Part shown: positions 8,051 to 16,353 of the stretch, piece after piece | Position numbering within the stretch: the first letter of the stretch is position 1 | How the letters are laid out: each line of letters opens with the position of its first letter | Assembly: GCF_024172185.1 (NCBI RefSeq) | Contig: NZ_JAMZEC010000001.1 | Location: 806,001-870,000, forward strand | Direction of reading: 5' to 3' | From: Nonomuraea roseoviolacea subsp. carminata | GTDB taxonomy: Bacteria > Actinomycetota > Actinomycetes > Streptosporangiales > Streptosporangiaceae | Length of the DNA: 64,000 bases | Position numbers and translations under genes: made by a program | Notes under the pieces: generated by a model | Told to the model about the DNA's origin: nothing | The model's input: the letters and a program-made list of their open reading frames with translations, nothing else | Databases searched by the model: none

Positions 8051-9100
8051 GTGACCCTGTCCCCCTCTCCCGGCTCGCCCGGCCGGCCCCGGCGGGCGGT
8101 GCGCCTCGGGCCCTGGTCGGTCCGGCCGGCGCCCCGGGCGTTGTCGGTGTGCCTCGGGCTCGTCGTCGTCGGGTTCGTGGTGGCCGTGCTGGCGATCTCC
8201 ACCGGCGAGTTCACCGTTCCGGTGCCGGACGTGCTGCACGCGCTGTTCGGGCAGGGCACGCCCGTCGCCGAGCTCATCGTCGGCAAGCTGCGCGCTCCCC
8301 GGGTCGTCACCGGCCTGCTGGTCGGCGCGGCGTTCGGGATGAGCGGCGCGATCTTCCAGAGCCTCACCCGCAACCCCCTCGGCAGCCCCGACTTCATCGG
8401 GTTCACGGCGGGCGCCTCGACGGGCGGCATCCTCGCCGTCGTCTCCGGCGGCACGGCTCTGCACGTCGCGGGCGGCGCGCTGGCCGGCTGCGTGGCGACG
8501 GCCCTGCTGGTGTACGGGCTGGCCTTCCGGCGCGGGGTGCAGGGCTACCGGCTCGTGCTCGTCGGCATCGGCGCGAACGCGCTGCTCGTCGCGGTCAACT
8601 CGTACCTGCTGACCCGGGCGAACATCAACGACGCCGCCACCGCCGGCGCCTGGCTCACCGGCAGCCTGAGCGGGCGCGGCTGGGACCACGCGATCCCGGT
8701 CGGCGTGGCCGTCGCCGTGCTGCTGCCGGTCTGCGCGTACGTGTCGCGGCCGATGCGGATGATCGAGATGGGCGACGACGCGGCCCGCGCCATGGGGATC
8801 GGCGTGGAGCGCGTGCGGGCGGCGGCCGTCGTCGCCGGGGTGCTGCTGTGCGGCGTGGCCACGGCCGCCGCCGGCCCCGTCGTGTTCGTCGCGCTGGCCG
8901 CGCCGCAGCTCGCCCGGCGGCTGGCCCGCTCCCCCGGCGTCACCATGACGGCCTCGGCGCTCACGGGCGCCGTCCTCCTGACGGGCGCCGACCTGGCCGG
9001 GCAACGGCTGTTCGCGCCCGTCCAGCTCCCCGTCGGGGTGCTCACCGCCGCGATCGGCGGCGTCTACCTCGCCCTCCTCCTGCGAAAGGACCGCCACTGA
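8051..9100 (+). CDS. FecCD-family iron-siderophore permease 2
   Basis: A 349-residue FecCD permease with LRAPRVVTGLLVGAAFGMSGAIFQ and TRNPLGSPDFIGFTAGASTG. The start is the GTG at 8051, behind AGGAGACC. It follows permease 1 after 49 bases, and its TGA shares one base with the ATG of the ATPase gene (TGATG). The substrate is inferred to be a hydroxamate- or catecholate-type ferric siderophore from the family and from the iron boxes. Specificity cannot be read from sequence. Confidence 0.93.
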   Translation: MTLSPSPGSPGRPRRAVRLGPWSVRPAPRALSVCLGLVVVGFVVAVLAISTGEFTVPVPDVLHALFGQGTPVAELIVGKLRAPRVVTGLLVGAAFGMSGAIFQSLTRNPLGSPDFIGFTAGASTGGILAVVSGGTALHVAGGALAGCVATALLVYGLAFRRGVQGYRLVLVGIGANALLVAVNSYLLTRANINDAATAGAWLTGSLSGRGWDHAIPVGVAVAVLLPVCAYVSRPMRMIEMGDDAARAMGIGVERVRAAAVVAGVLLCGVATAAAGPVVFVALAAPQLARRLARSPGVTMTASALTGAVLLTGADLAGQRLFAPVQLPVGVLTAAIGGVYLALLLRKDRH

Positions 9101-9927
9101 TGCCCGAGTCCGCCGCCCGGCTGTCGGGCTCCGGCCTGACGCTCGCCTACGACCAGCGGGTGGTCGCCGAGGACCTGGACGTGACGATCCCCGACGAGTC
9201 GTTCACCGTGATCATCGGGCCGAACGCCTGCGGCAAGTCCACGCTCCTGCGCGCCCTCGCCCGCATGCTCAGGCCGCGCGCGGGCGCCGTCCACCTCGAC
9301 GGCAGCGTGATCACCTCGCTGCCGTCCAAGGAGGTGGCCCGCAGGCTCGGCCTGCTGCCGCAGACCTCGATCGTGCCCGACGGCATCACCGTGGCCGACC
9401 TGGTGGCCCGCGGCCGCTACCCGCACCAGCGGCTGATGCGGCAGTGGTCGCGGGCGGACGAGGCGGCCGTGGCCGAGGCGATGCGCGCCACCGACGTGGC
9501 GGAGCTGGCCGAGCGGATCGTGGACGAGCTGTCGGGCGGGCAGCGGCAGCGGGTGTGGCTGGCCATGGCGCTGGCCCAGGAGACGCCGATCCTGCTGCTG
9601 GACGAGCCGACGACGTTCCTCGACATCTCGCACCAGATCGAGGTGCTGGACCTGTGCGCCGACCTGCACGAGGCGGGCCGCACGATGGTCGCCGTGCTGC
9701 ACGACCTCAACCAGGCGTGCCGCTACGCCACGCACCTCGTCGTCATGCGCGCCGGCCGGATCGTCGCCGAGGGCGAGCCGTCGGCGATCGTGACGCCCGA
9801 GCTGGTGGAGCGGGTGTTCGACCTGCGCTGCGAGATCATCGCCGACCCGCAGACGGGCACCCCGCTCGTCATCCCGGAGGCGCGCCGCCGCGCCGCCGCC
9901 CCGGCCGTCCTCGCGGAGGGGCCCTAG
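9100..9927 (+). CDS. Iron-siderophore ABC transporter ATP-binding protein
   Basis: 275 residues with a complete ABC ATPase: Walker A GPNACGKST, Q-loop LLPQTS, signature LSGGQRQRV, Walker B ILLLDEPTTFLD and switch histidine LHDLNQA. It belongs to the FepC/FecE group. The start ATG overlaps the permease stop by one base. Its last codons (AVLAEGP, TAG) are part of a 37-bp unit that is repeated downstream and interrupted by an insertion sequence. Confidence 0.94.
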   Translation: MPESAARLSGSGLTLAYDQRVVAEDLDVTIPDESFTVIIGPNACGKSTLLRALARMLRPRAGAVHLDGSVITSLPSKEVARRLGLLPQTSIVPDGITVADLVARGRYPHQRLMRQWSRADEAAVAEAMRATDVAELAERIVDELSGGQRQRVWLAMALAQETPILLLDEPTTFLDISHQIEVLDLCADLHEAGRTMVAVLHDLNQACRYATHLVVMRAGRIVAEGEPSAIVTPELVERVFDLRCEIIADPQTGTPLVIPEARRRAAAPAVLAEGP

Positions 9928-9981
9928 CGGACGCGCCCCGGCCGTCCTCGCGGAGGGGCCCTAGGGCCTGTTTTGTGGATC

Positions 9982-10450
9982 TCATGCAAGCCATAGCAGC
10001 AGGCAGGCGATGGTGACAGCTGCCTGGTAGTGAACGGCGAGCTTGTCGTAGCGGGTGGCGATGCCTCTGAACTGCTTGAGCCGGTTGAAACAGCGTTCGA
10101 CGACGTTGCGACGTTTGTAACGGGCAGGGTCGAACGCGCAGCGCCGGTGCCCTCGATGAGCTCGCCCAGCCAGCTGGTCGACGCGTTCAGGGATGGTCGC
10201 GCTGATACCCCGCCGGCGCAGATAGGTACGGATGGCCCGGGAGCTGTAGCCCTTGTCAGCGATGACGTGCTGAGGCCGGGTGCGGGGACGGCCAAGGCCG
10301 AGCCGAGGGACGCGAACGGCTGCCATCACACGGGTGAACTCGGTGCAGTCGTTGATGTTGCCGCCGGTGAGAACGAACGCCAGCGGCAGGCCGCGTCCGT
10401 CGGTGGCCAGGTGGAGTTTGGTGGTCAGTCCGCCGCGCGAGCGCCCGAGC
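9982..10450 (-). CDS. IS427-like transposase, second frame (orfB)
   Basis: The catalytic C-terminal half of a DDE transposase. It contains SRGGLTTKLHLATDGRG, the second aspartate in VIADKGYSS, and the glutamate in ERCFNRLKQFRGIATRYDKLA. The frame has no convincing start of its own; the first methionine is at 10329, within the fold. It continues from orfA in the -1 frame around 10425-10465, so the active enzyme is probably made by programmed -1 frameshifting. The upstream limit given here is approximate. Confidence 0.8.
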
Positions 10451-10847
10451 GCCTGTCCGCCTTGATCCCCAACGTGATGGTTCGTCCTTGCCGGGTTCCC
10501 CCTTTACGGGCGCCCGCGGCGTGCTGGTGGGCCCGGACAATGGTCGAGTCGACGCAGACGGCCGACCAGTCCACCGCTCCTGCCGCATCCTCGTGAGCCT
10601 GGACATGCTCCAGCAGCCGCTGCCACGTCCCATCCGCTGACCAGCGACGGAACCGCTGATAGATCGTCTGCCAAGGGCCATACCGTTCGGGGATGTCCCG
10701 CCAGTCGGCACCGGTGCGGATCTTCCACACGATGCCGTTGAGCACTTGACGGTGATCCCGCCACCGGCCACCTCGTCCTGGGTGGGCCGGCAGTAGCGGC
10801 GCGATACGTTCCCACGCGGCATCGGTTAACTCATGGCGACGGACCAT
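10425..10847 (-). CDS. IS427-like transposase, first frame (orfA)
   Basis: About 140 residues starting MVRRHELTDAAWERIAPLLP (ATG at 10847; an upstream ATG at 10865 is possible). It includes the DUF4096-type N-terminal domain (WRDHRQVLNGIVWKIRTGADWRDIPERYGPW) and the first catalytic aspartate in VCVDSTIVRAHQHA. It stops at 10425 soon after the region where the second frame takes over. Confidence 0.88.
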   Translation of the reverse strand: MVRRHELTDAAWERIAPLLPAHPGRGGRWRDHRQVLNGIVWKIRTGADWRDIPERYGPWQTIYQRFRRWSADGTWQRLLEHVQAHEDAAGAVDWSAVCVDSTIVRAHQHAAGARKGGTRQGRTITLGIKADRRSGARAAD

Positions 10848-10972
10848 GTACCCATCGAGCCACACCCGAGCTCATCGCGCTGCCCGAATCGGCGAATCAG
10901 GAGGTTGAACCCACCTCCTGATCCACAAAACACGCCCTAGCGGACGCCCTTGACCGTCGTCGGGGAGGGGCC

Positions 10973-12226
10973 CTAGCGGACGCCGCAGAGGCGGACGGCG
11001 AGCAGGGCGAGGGCGCGGGTCACCTCGCGCAGCTCCGCCAGCTCCACCTGCTCCCTCGGGGCGTGCGCGAACCGCACGTCGCCCGGCCCGTAGTGCAGCG
11101 ACGGGATGCCGCCCGCCGCGTACAGCCGCAGGTCGCTGCCGTACGGCGCGGCGGCCTCACGCGGCCAGGCGCCCGAGACGTCGGCGACCGCCCGGTTGAC
11201 CTCGCCCAGCAGCGGATGCCCCTCGGGCAGCCGCCCGCTGGCGAACTGACCGCCCGGCCACGTCACCACCGGCGGGTTCTCCCGCAGCCAGGGGCTCGCC
11301 GCCCCGTGCACCGCCTCCTTGAGGGCGGCGCGCGCGTCGGCGGGGTCCTCGTCGAGCCGGACGCCCAGCCGTCCCTCGGCGACCAGCAGGTCGGGCACCG
11401 TGCTCGCCCAGTCGCCGGCCCGCACGGTGCCGATCTCGATGGGGTACGGCAGCGCGTTGTCGCCGTACAGGGGCGGTACGTCGCGGTTGCGCTCCTCCTC
11501 CAGCCGCCGCAGCGCCTCGAACACCGGCCAGAACACCTCGATGGCGCTGACCCCCTCGGTCCGGGTGGCGCCGTGGGCCGCGCGGCCGGGGACCTCCAGC
11601 CGGAAGGTCAGCGCGCCGGCGTTGGCCGTGATGACGGTGCCGCTGGTCGGCTCGGTGAGGACGGCCGCCTCGGCGGTGTGGCCCCGGGCCAGCGTGGCGA
11701 ACGCGCCGAGCCCGCCGTCCTCCTCGCTCATCACGCAGTGGACGGCCAGCGGCCGGGCCAGGCGCACCCCGGCGGCGCGCAGGGCGCGGACGACGGCGAT
11801 GTTGGCGACCAGGCCGGCCTTCATGTCGCAGGCGCCCCGGCCGTGCAGGGTGTCGCCCACGATGCGCGCGGCGAACGGGTCGCTGCCCTCCCACTTGGCC
11901 AGGTCGCCGGTCGGCACGACGTCGACGTGGCCCTGGAGCGCCAGCGCGGGCACGCCCTCGCCGCCGGTGACGCCGACCACGCCGTACGCCTCCGTGCGGG
12001 GCGCCTCGGTGCCGGGGAAGTCCGCGCGGGCCCGCAGCCCGTCGATGTCGATCTTCCACACGTCGACGTCGAGACCGGCCTCGTCGAGCAGCCCGGCGAC
12101 GTGATGCTGGAGCTCCGACTCGGCGTCGGTGCCCGTGACGCTGGGCACCCTGACCGTCTCGGCCAGCAGGCTCACGGTGCCGGGGTCGTCCACGGCGTCC
12201 AGGACCCGGGCTTCCACGTCGCGCAT
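10973..12226 (-). CDS. M20-family metallopeptidase / ArgE-DapE-like deacylase
   Basis: 417 residues. The metal-binding motifs are in order: LQGHVDVVP, GRGACDMKAG (bridging Asp), MSEEDGG (catalytic Glu) and the C-terminal IPSLHYGPGD histidine. The dimerisation domain lies between about residues 190 and 310. Proteins of this group hydrolyse N-acyl amino acids or dipeptides, and the exact substrate is unknown. The 3' end (LCGVR, TAG) sits in the third copy of the 37-bp repeat. It is divergent from the EEP-family gene, about 80 bases away. Confidence 0.9.
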   Translation of the reverse strand: MRDVEARVLDAVDDPGTVSLLAETVRVPSVTGTDAESELQHHVAGLLDEAGLDVDVWKIDIDGLRARADFPGTEAPRTEAYGVVGVTGGEGVPALALQGHVDVVPTGDLAKWEGSDPFAARIVGDTLHGRGACDMKAGLVANIAVVRALRAAGVRLARPLAVHCVMSEEDGGLGAFATLARGHTAEAAVLTEPTSGTVITANAGALTFRLEVPGRAAHGATRTEGVSAIEVFWPVFEALRRLEEERNRDVPPLYGDNALPYPIEIGTVRAGDWASTVPDLLVAEGRLGVRLDEDPADARAALKEAVHGAASPWLRENPPVVTWPGGQFASGRLPEGHPLLGEVNRAVADVSGAWPREAAAPYGSDLRLYAAGGIPSLHYGPGDVRFAHAPREQVELAELREVTRALALLAVRLCGVR

Positions 12227-12304
12227 GAGGCAACCCTAGCCACGCCGCGCCCCCGCCATGAACCCGGTCCTGGGGTGGTGGCGATACAGGGGGGAGGTGC
12301 GGGA

Positions 12305-13264
12305 GTGCGTCGATGGCAGCGGGTCGCGGCGGGGGTCGTCACCGGGGTTCCGGGGGGCGTCCTGGCGGGGTGGGCGGCGGTGCGGTGGAGCGGGTTCGAG
12401 CCGGGCTGGCCGTGGGTGCCGGTGGTGGCGTTCACGCCGTACGCGGGGGGCGCGGCGGTGGTGGTGCTGCTGGCGGCGGGTCTCCTGCGGCTGCGGGCGG
12501 CGACGGCGCTGGCCCTGGTGGCGGCCGTGGGGCTGGGCGCGGCCGTGCTGCCCCGGGCGTTGCCGGACGGCGACGCGGGCGGGGCGGGGTTGCGGGTTCT
12601 GAGCGCGAACCTGCTCGTCGGCTCGGCCGACCCGGCGGCTCTCATGGCGCTGGTGGAGCGGCTGCGGCCCGACGTCCTGGCGCTTCAGGAGCTGACGCCC
12701 GCGGCGGTGGAGCGGCTGGAGACGGCCGGGTTGCGCCGCGCCCTGCCCTACGTGGTCGCGCGTCCGGGGCCCGGGGCCGGCGGGTCGGCGTTGTACGCGC
12801 GGCACCGGCTGACGCCGGTCGCGGGACCGCCGCCGGGCACGTTCGAGCAGGCGGCCGGGGTGCTGGAGCTTCCGGGAGGCCCGCGGGTGGAGGTGGTGTC
12901 CGTGCACCCGTGCGCCGTCCACGTCTCCGAGACCCGGCCGTGCTGGCGGCGCGAGCTGGACGCCCTCCCCCGCGCCGACGGGACCCTGAGAGTGCTGGCC
13001 GGCGACTTCAACGCGACCCTCGACCACCTGCCGCTGCGCCGCCTGCTGGCCTCCGGCTACCGCGACGCGGCCGACGCCGCCGGGCGCGGGCTCACGCCGA
13101 CCTGGCCCGCGCGCGGGTGGCACGGCCTGCCCGGCGTGGCGATCGACCACGTGCTCGTACCGGAAGGGGTGTCGGTGCGCGGGTACGACGTCCAGGCGCC
13201 GGTGGGCAGCGACCACCGTCCCGTCTTCGCCGAGCTGGTCCTGCCCGCGTCCCACGGATCATGA
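12305..13264 (+). CDS. Membrane-anchored endonuclease/exonuclease/phosphatase family protein
   Basis: 319 residues from the GTG at 12305, behind GGGGGGAGG. Three hydrophobic segments lie at about 6-24, 38-62 and 66-84. An EEP domain follows: LSANLLVGSADP, DVLALQEL (metal-binding Glu), LAGDFNATLD and GSDHRPV. The family includes phosphodiesterases and nucleases. The membrane anchor suggests an extracytoplasmic active site. The substrate is unknown. Confidence 0.87.
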   Translation: MRRWQRVAAGVVTGVPGGVLAGWAAVRWSGFEPGWPWVPVVAFTPYAGGAAVVVLLAAGLLRLRAATALALVAAVGLGAAVLPRALPDGDAGGAGLRVLSANLLVGSADPAALMALVERLRPDVLALQELTPAAVERLETAGLRRALPYVVARPGPGAGGSALYARHRLTPVAGPPPGTFEQAAGVLELPGGPRVEVVSVHPCAVHVSETRPCWRRELDALPRADGTLRVLAGDFNATLDHLPLRRLLASGYRDAADAAGRGLTPTWPARGWHGLPGVAIDHVLVPEGVSVRGYDVQAPVGSDHRPVFAELVLPASHGS

Positions 13265-13313
13265 AAGCGCTGGTCGGGCGCGGCGGCCTCCCGGCGGATC
13301 GTAAACTTGGCCC

Positions 13314-13634
13314 GTGGCAGAGCCCAAGTTCGAGATTCAGATGCTGCACGACCGGGTGATGATCCGGCTGGAGCAGAAGGCCGAGGAGCGGCGCAGCGGC
13401 TCGGGGATCGTGATCCCGGCGACCGTCAAGCTCGCCAACCGGCTGGCCTGGGGAGAGGTCTGCGGCGTCGGGGCCAACGTGCGCTCGGTCAAGGTCGGCG
13501 ACAAGGTGCTGCTCAACCCTGAGGAGCAGTTCGAGGTGGAGCTGCACGCCCAGGTCTACCTGGTCATGCGCGAGCGCGACCTGCACGCCGTGGCGACGCA
13601 GGAGACCGACCACGGCACGGGGCTCTACCTCTGA
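13314..13634 (+). CDS. GroES-family co-chaperone-like protein
   Basis: A 106-residue protein with the GroES-like beta-barrel signature: MLHDRVMIRLEQKAEERRSGSGIVIP, then WGEVCGVGANVRSVKVGDKVLL. It starts at a GTG at 13314. The mobile-loop region is short and the C-terminal half (EVELHAQVYLVMRERDLHAV) differs from canonical GroES. No groEL is adjacent. Stand-alone GroES-like proteins of this kind are common in actinomycetes, and their partner is not established. Confidence 0.85.
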   Translation: MAEPKFEIQMLHDRVMIRLEQKAEERRSGSGIVIPATVKLANRLAWGEVCGVGANVRSVKVGDKVLLNPEEQFEVELHAQVYLVMRERDLHAVATQETDHGTGLYL

Positions 13635-13646
13635 CCCTGCTGCCGT

Positions 13647-14657
13647 TCACGCCGGGCTGGGCTGTGAGGCGCGGTTGAAGGTCAGCCACAGCTCGGCGGT
13701 CCACGTGCGGGCCGGGATGACGGCCAGCGCGCGCGTGACCCTGCCGTCCAGGCCCACGACGGTCAGCCGGTACGCGCCGTTCTGCGGCATGACGGCGATG
13801 ACGTGGTCCTCGTCCCACCAGCCGAACAGCGCGGCCGGCCGTACCGCGACGCGCCTGGTGATCCGGCCGGTGGCCGGGTCGGCGACGCACAGGCGCTCGG
13901 CGGAGCGCGGCGGGCACCACAGCGCCAGGCGGCGACCGGAGGGCGAGTAGGGGTCCTCGGGGCCGGCGGGCCGGCCGAGCGCGGTGTGGGTGCTGAGGAC
14001 GGCGCCGTCGGCGGCGCGGTAGGCGCGCAGCCCGTCGCCGTACCGCGCGATCAGCTCTCCGGCGGGCGTCCACGTGAACGCCGCGCGCGTGTCCAGGCCG
14101 GCGACCATGACCGTGCGGGCGGTGCCCGCCGCCGCGTCCACGACGGTGAAGCCGGCGGCGCGCCAGGACCCTCCCGTCTTGCGCTCGACGGTCAGGACGA
14201 CCCGCCTGCCGTCCCTGGACCACGCGACGGACGAGGCGGCGAGCGGCTTGGCGACGGTCGGGACGCGCCGCAGCGCGCCGGTGGTCCGGTCGCCCAGCAG
14301 GAGGGCGTCCTTGCTCGCCCGGTAGGTGGTCGGCACCGCGGCGAGGGTGCGCCCGTCGGGCGAGACCGCGGCCTCCGACACGCCCGCGCGCACGGTGAAC
14401 GCGTCGCCGGTGCGGGCGCGCACGTACGTGGCCTTGGTGCCGAGCCCGTACGTGGACAGCCGCGCGGGATCCCGCGACGCCTGCTGGTAGGTCACGCCGA
14501 CGCCCGGCAGCGGCAGGGCCGTCGCCCTCCCCGTGGACGCGGTCGGCGTGGGTGTGGGGATCGGCGTGGGGGTCGGCGCGGTGAGGCCGGACGGCGCGAG
14601 GAGCGTCAGGGAGAGCACGGCGGCGGCGAAGGCTGGCACTCCCCGCACACTAGACAC
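13647..14657 (-). CDS. Secreted beta-propeller-like hypothetical protein
   Basis: 336 residues. The hydrophobic N-terminal AFAAAVLSLTLLAPSGLTA is a signal peptide and is followed by a Pro/Thr linker of about 18 residues. The remainder contains repeated blades of TolB/WD40 type, for example AAVSPDGRTLAAVP, VAWSRDGRRVVLTV and FTWTPAGELIARY. The start is a GTG at 14657; the in-frame GTG codons at 14648 and 14639 are alternatives. The role is unknown, and a surface or periplasmic scaffold is plausible. It is convergent with the GroES-like gene. Confidence 0.75.
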   Translation of the reverse strand: MSSVRGVPAFAAAVLSLTLLAPSGLTAPTPTPIPTPTPTASTGRATALPLPGVGVTYQQASRDPARLSTYGLGTKATYVRARTGDAFTVRAGVSEAAVSPDGRTLAAVPTTYRASKDALLLGDRTTGALRRVPTVAKPLAASSVAWSRDGRRVVLTVERKTGGSWRAAGFTVVDAAAGTARTVMVAGLDTRAAFTWTPAGELIARYGDGLRAYRAADGAVLSTHTALGRPAGPEDPYSPSGRRLALWCPPRSAERLCVADPATGRITRRVAVRPAALFGWWDEDHVIAVMPQNGAYRLTVVGLDGRVTRALAVIPARTWTAELWLTFNRASQPSPA

Positions 14658-14721
14658 CGCGCGCCGCGATATCCCGCGCGATAACGGCCCGGTATGACAC
14701 GGGCCGTCGGCGGGTGGCGGG

Positions 14722-15207
14722 TCAGATGAAGCGCTGGGCGAGCTGGAGCAGGTCGATGCCGACCGCCTTCATGCCGAAGTACACGATCGCGGCGGCGGCG
14801 GCCACCGTGACGAGCAGCACGACGATGCGCACGGCCCAGCCCTGCTCCTTGTACCACTCGGTCCAGGCGCGCAGGGTGCGCTTGCCGAACTCCAGCACCC
14901 GCCGCGCCCAGTGGAACTCGGTGGCGAGGATGGCCAGCCCCGCGAACACCACGAGCCAGCCCGGCCCCGGGAACGGCACCATGATGAGGCCGCCCACGAC
15001 CGTGACGGCGCCGATCGCGCCGACGACGATCTTGAGGGTCAGGGCGCCCGTGCGGGTGGAGCGGACGCCGTCCAGCCAGCCGTGCAGGCCGCCGCGGCGC
15101 GCTGGCATGTCGGAGGCGTGCGCGGCCTCGTCCTTCACCGCGTCGGCGTCCCCGGTCTCTGAGTCGTGGATCGGCACAGTCCCCCCGGACGTTCGTTCGT
15201 GCCCCAA
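14722..15207 (-). CDS. TIGR02611/PGPGW-family membrane protein
   Basis: 161 residues with the hallmark PFPGPGWLVVFAGLAILATE in the first membrane hairpin, followed by HWARRVLEFGKRTLRAW. A further transmembrane helix lies at about residues 126-145. The N-terminal 45 residues are hydrophilic and probably cytoplasmic. It is a conserved actinobacterial membrane protein of unknown function. The start could be the ATG at 15207 or a later GTG. Confidence 0.85.
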   Translation of the reverse strand: MGHERTSGGTVPIHDSETGDADAVKDEAAHASDMPARRGGLHGWLDGVRSTRTGALTLKIVVGAIGAVTVVGGLIMVPFPGPGWLVVFAGLAILATEFHWARRVLEFGKRTLRAWTEWYKEQGWAVRIVVLLVTVAAAAAIVYFGMKAVGIDLLQLAQRFI

Positions 15208-15317
15208 GGATACGGCCCGATCGTCCGGACATATGCGACCCGAAGCTTAACGATCTATAAACCCCGCCGAAAGTAAAAATATCCGTCCAAGAGGCACTAT
15301 CTTTCAAACATCGGTTA

Positions 15318-16235
15318 ATGTGCGCTATGCCCGAGGTCATGCTTCGCACTGTCACCGGCCCGATCCGCGCCGCCTCGGTGGAGGGCGCCGTCCTCCCCCA
15401 CGAGCACCTGCGCACCGACATGCGCTGGGCGGTCGGCATCGACTCCGATCCCCACCGCTGGCTCGACGAGGAGCACACGGTCACCGACGAGCTCCTCGAC
15501 CTGCGCAGGTCCGAGGGGCTGAACCTGGTCGTGGACCTCACCTGCCTCGGCATGGGCCGCGACGCCGCCGGCCTGGCCCGCCTCGCCGCCGCCGCGCGGG
15601 TGCCCGTGATCGCCTCGACCGGCGTGTTCAGCGAGCCGTTCTCCCCGGCGCGCGACGCGGACGTGCCCACGCTCACCCGGCTGCTCATGGACGAGATCTC
15701 CAACGGCCTCGACGGCACCGGCGTGTTCCCCGGCGTGATCGGCGAGGTCGGCTGCTGGGGCGCCGAGCCCACGCCCGCCGAGGAGCGCGCCCTGATCGCC
15801 GCCGCCCACGCCTCGATCGCCACCCGCCTCCCGGTCGCCACCCACGGCCGCGACGCGCTCGGGGTGCTGGAGATCCTGCTCGCCCAGGGGCTGCCGGCCT
15901 CGCGGGTCGCCGCCGGGTACGCGGGCTCCGACCTCCCCGAGGCCCGCAAGATCGCCGAGATGGGCGCGTACGTGAGCGTGACCGCGCTCGGCAACGGCGT
16001 GGACGCCGCCGTCCGGGTCGCGCTCGGGCTCATCGAGGAGGGGCACGGCGAGCGGCTGCTGCTGAGCACGGGGACGAGCCGGGTGTCGCAGCTCGCCAAG
16101 TACGCGGGGCCGGGGTACGCGAACCTGTTCCACGCGGTGCTGCCGCGCCTGCGCGAGGCCGGGGTGGACGAGGACATGATCCGGCTGGTCACCCACGGTA
16201 ACCCGCTGCGCTGGCTCACCTCCGGCGCCGCCTGA
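15318..16235 (+). CDS. Phosphotriesterase-family protein with incomplete metal site
   Basis: 305 residues in the phosphotriesterase/aryldialkylphosphatase family of TIM-barrel amidohydrolases. The first HxH is present (PHEHLR), a glutamate occupies the bridging position (IGEVGCWG), and the strand-5 histidine is present (ATHGRDAL). The strand-6 histidine is replaced (AAGYAGSDL, usually GHxD-like), and the strand-8 aspartate position reads LSTGTSR instead of LSTDxxR. A normal binuclear site is therefore doubtful. The start is 15318 or the ATG at 15327. The upstream 100 bases are unusually AT-rich for this window, consistent with a promoter. Confidence 0.85.
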   Translation: MCAMPEVMLRTVTGPIRAASVEGAVLPHEHLRTDMRWAVGIDSDPHRWLDEEHTVTDELLDLRRSEGLNLVVDLTCLGMGRDAAGLARLAAAARVPVIASTGVFSEPFSPARDADVPTLTRLLMDEISNGLDGTGVFPGVIGEVGCWGAEPTPAEERALIAAAHASIATRLPVATHGRDALGVLEILLAQGLPASRVAAGYAGSDLPEARKIAEMGAYVSVTALGNGVDAAVRVALGLIEEGHGERLLLSTGTSRVSQLAKYAGPGYANLFHAVLPRLREAGVDEDMIRLVTHGNPLRWLTSGAA

Positions 16236-16353
16236 CCCGTCCCCTCCTCCGCCGCTCGGCCCGTCCCCACGCCCGCCTCCGCCGCTGGGAGCGGCCGTCC
16301 GTGGGGCGGGAAATGGCTAGGATCGAGGCGATACGAGCCTGGCCGGGTGGGGG

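Larger units (their letters stand above)
9964..10937 (-). mobile_element. IS5-family (IS427-like) insertion sequence
   Basis: A 974-bp element bounded by 18-bp inverted repeats with one mismatch (left GGGCCTGTTTTGTGGATC; right end, read inward, GGGCGTGTTTTGTGGATC). It is flanked by a TA duplication (9962-9963 and 10938-10939). It holds a two-frame transposase on the minus strand, as is typical of the IS427 group. Removing it and one TA restores an intact repeat unit (GGGGCCCTAGCGGACGC), so the insertion site is unambiguous. Both reading frames look undamaged, so the element may still be active. Confidence 0.9.
9901..10985. repeat. 37-bp tandem repeat (3 copies) spanning two gene 3' ends, split by an IS
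   Basis: Copy 1 is at 9901-9937. Copy 2 starts at 9938, is interrupted at 9963 and resumes at 10940. Copy 3 is at about 10950-10985 and is slightly diverged. Each copy has CCGTCCTCGCGGAGGGGCCC (or a close variant) and then TAGCGGACGC. Copy 1 contains the ATPase gene stop. Copy 3 contains, on the other strand, the M20 peptidase gene stop. The inner CCTC-GCG-GAGG can form a short hairpin, so the array may act as a terminator cluster. Confidence 0.75.

Noticed and set aside
5800-8454. 884-codon minus-strand open frame over the siderophore transporter
   Set aside because: It spans several well-supported genes in both directions and shows low-complexity antisense composition.
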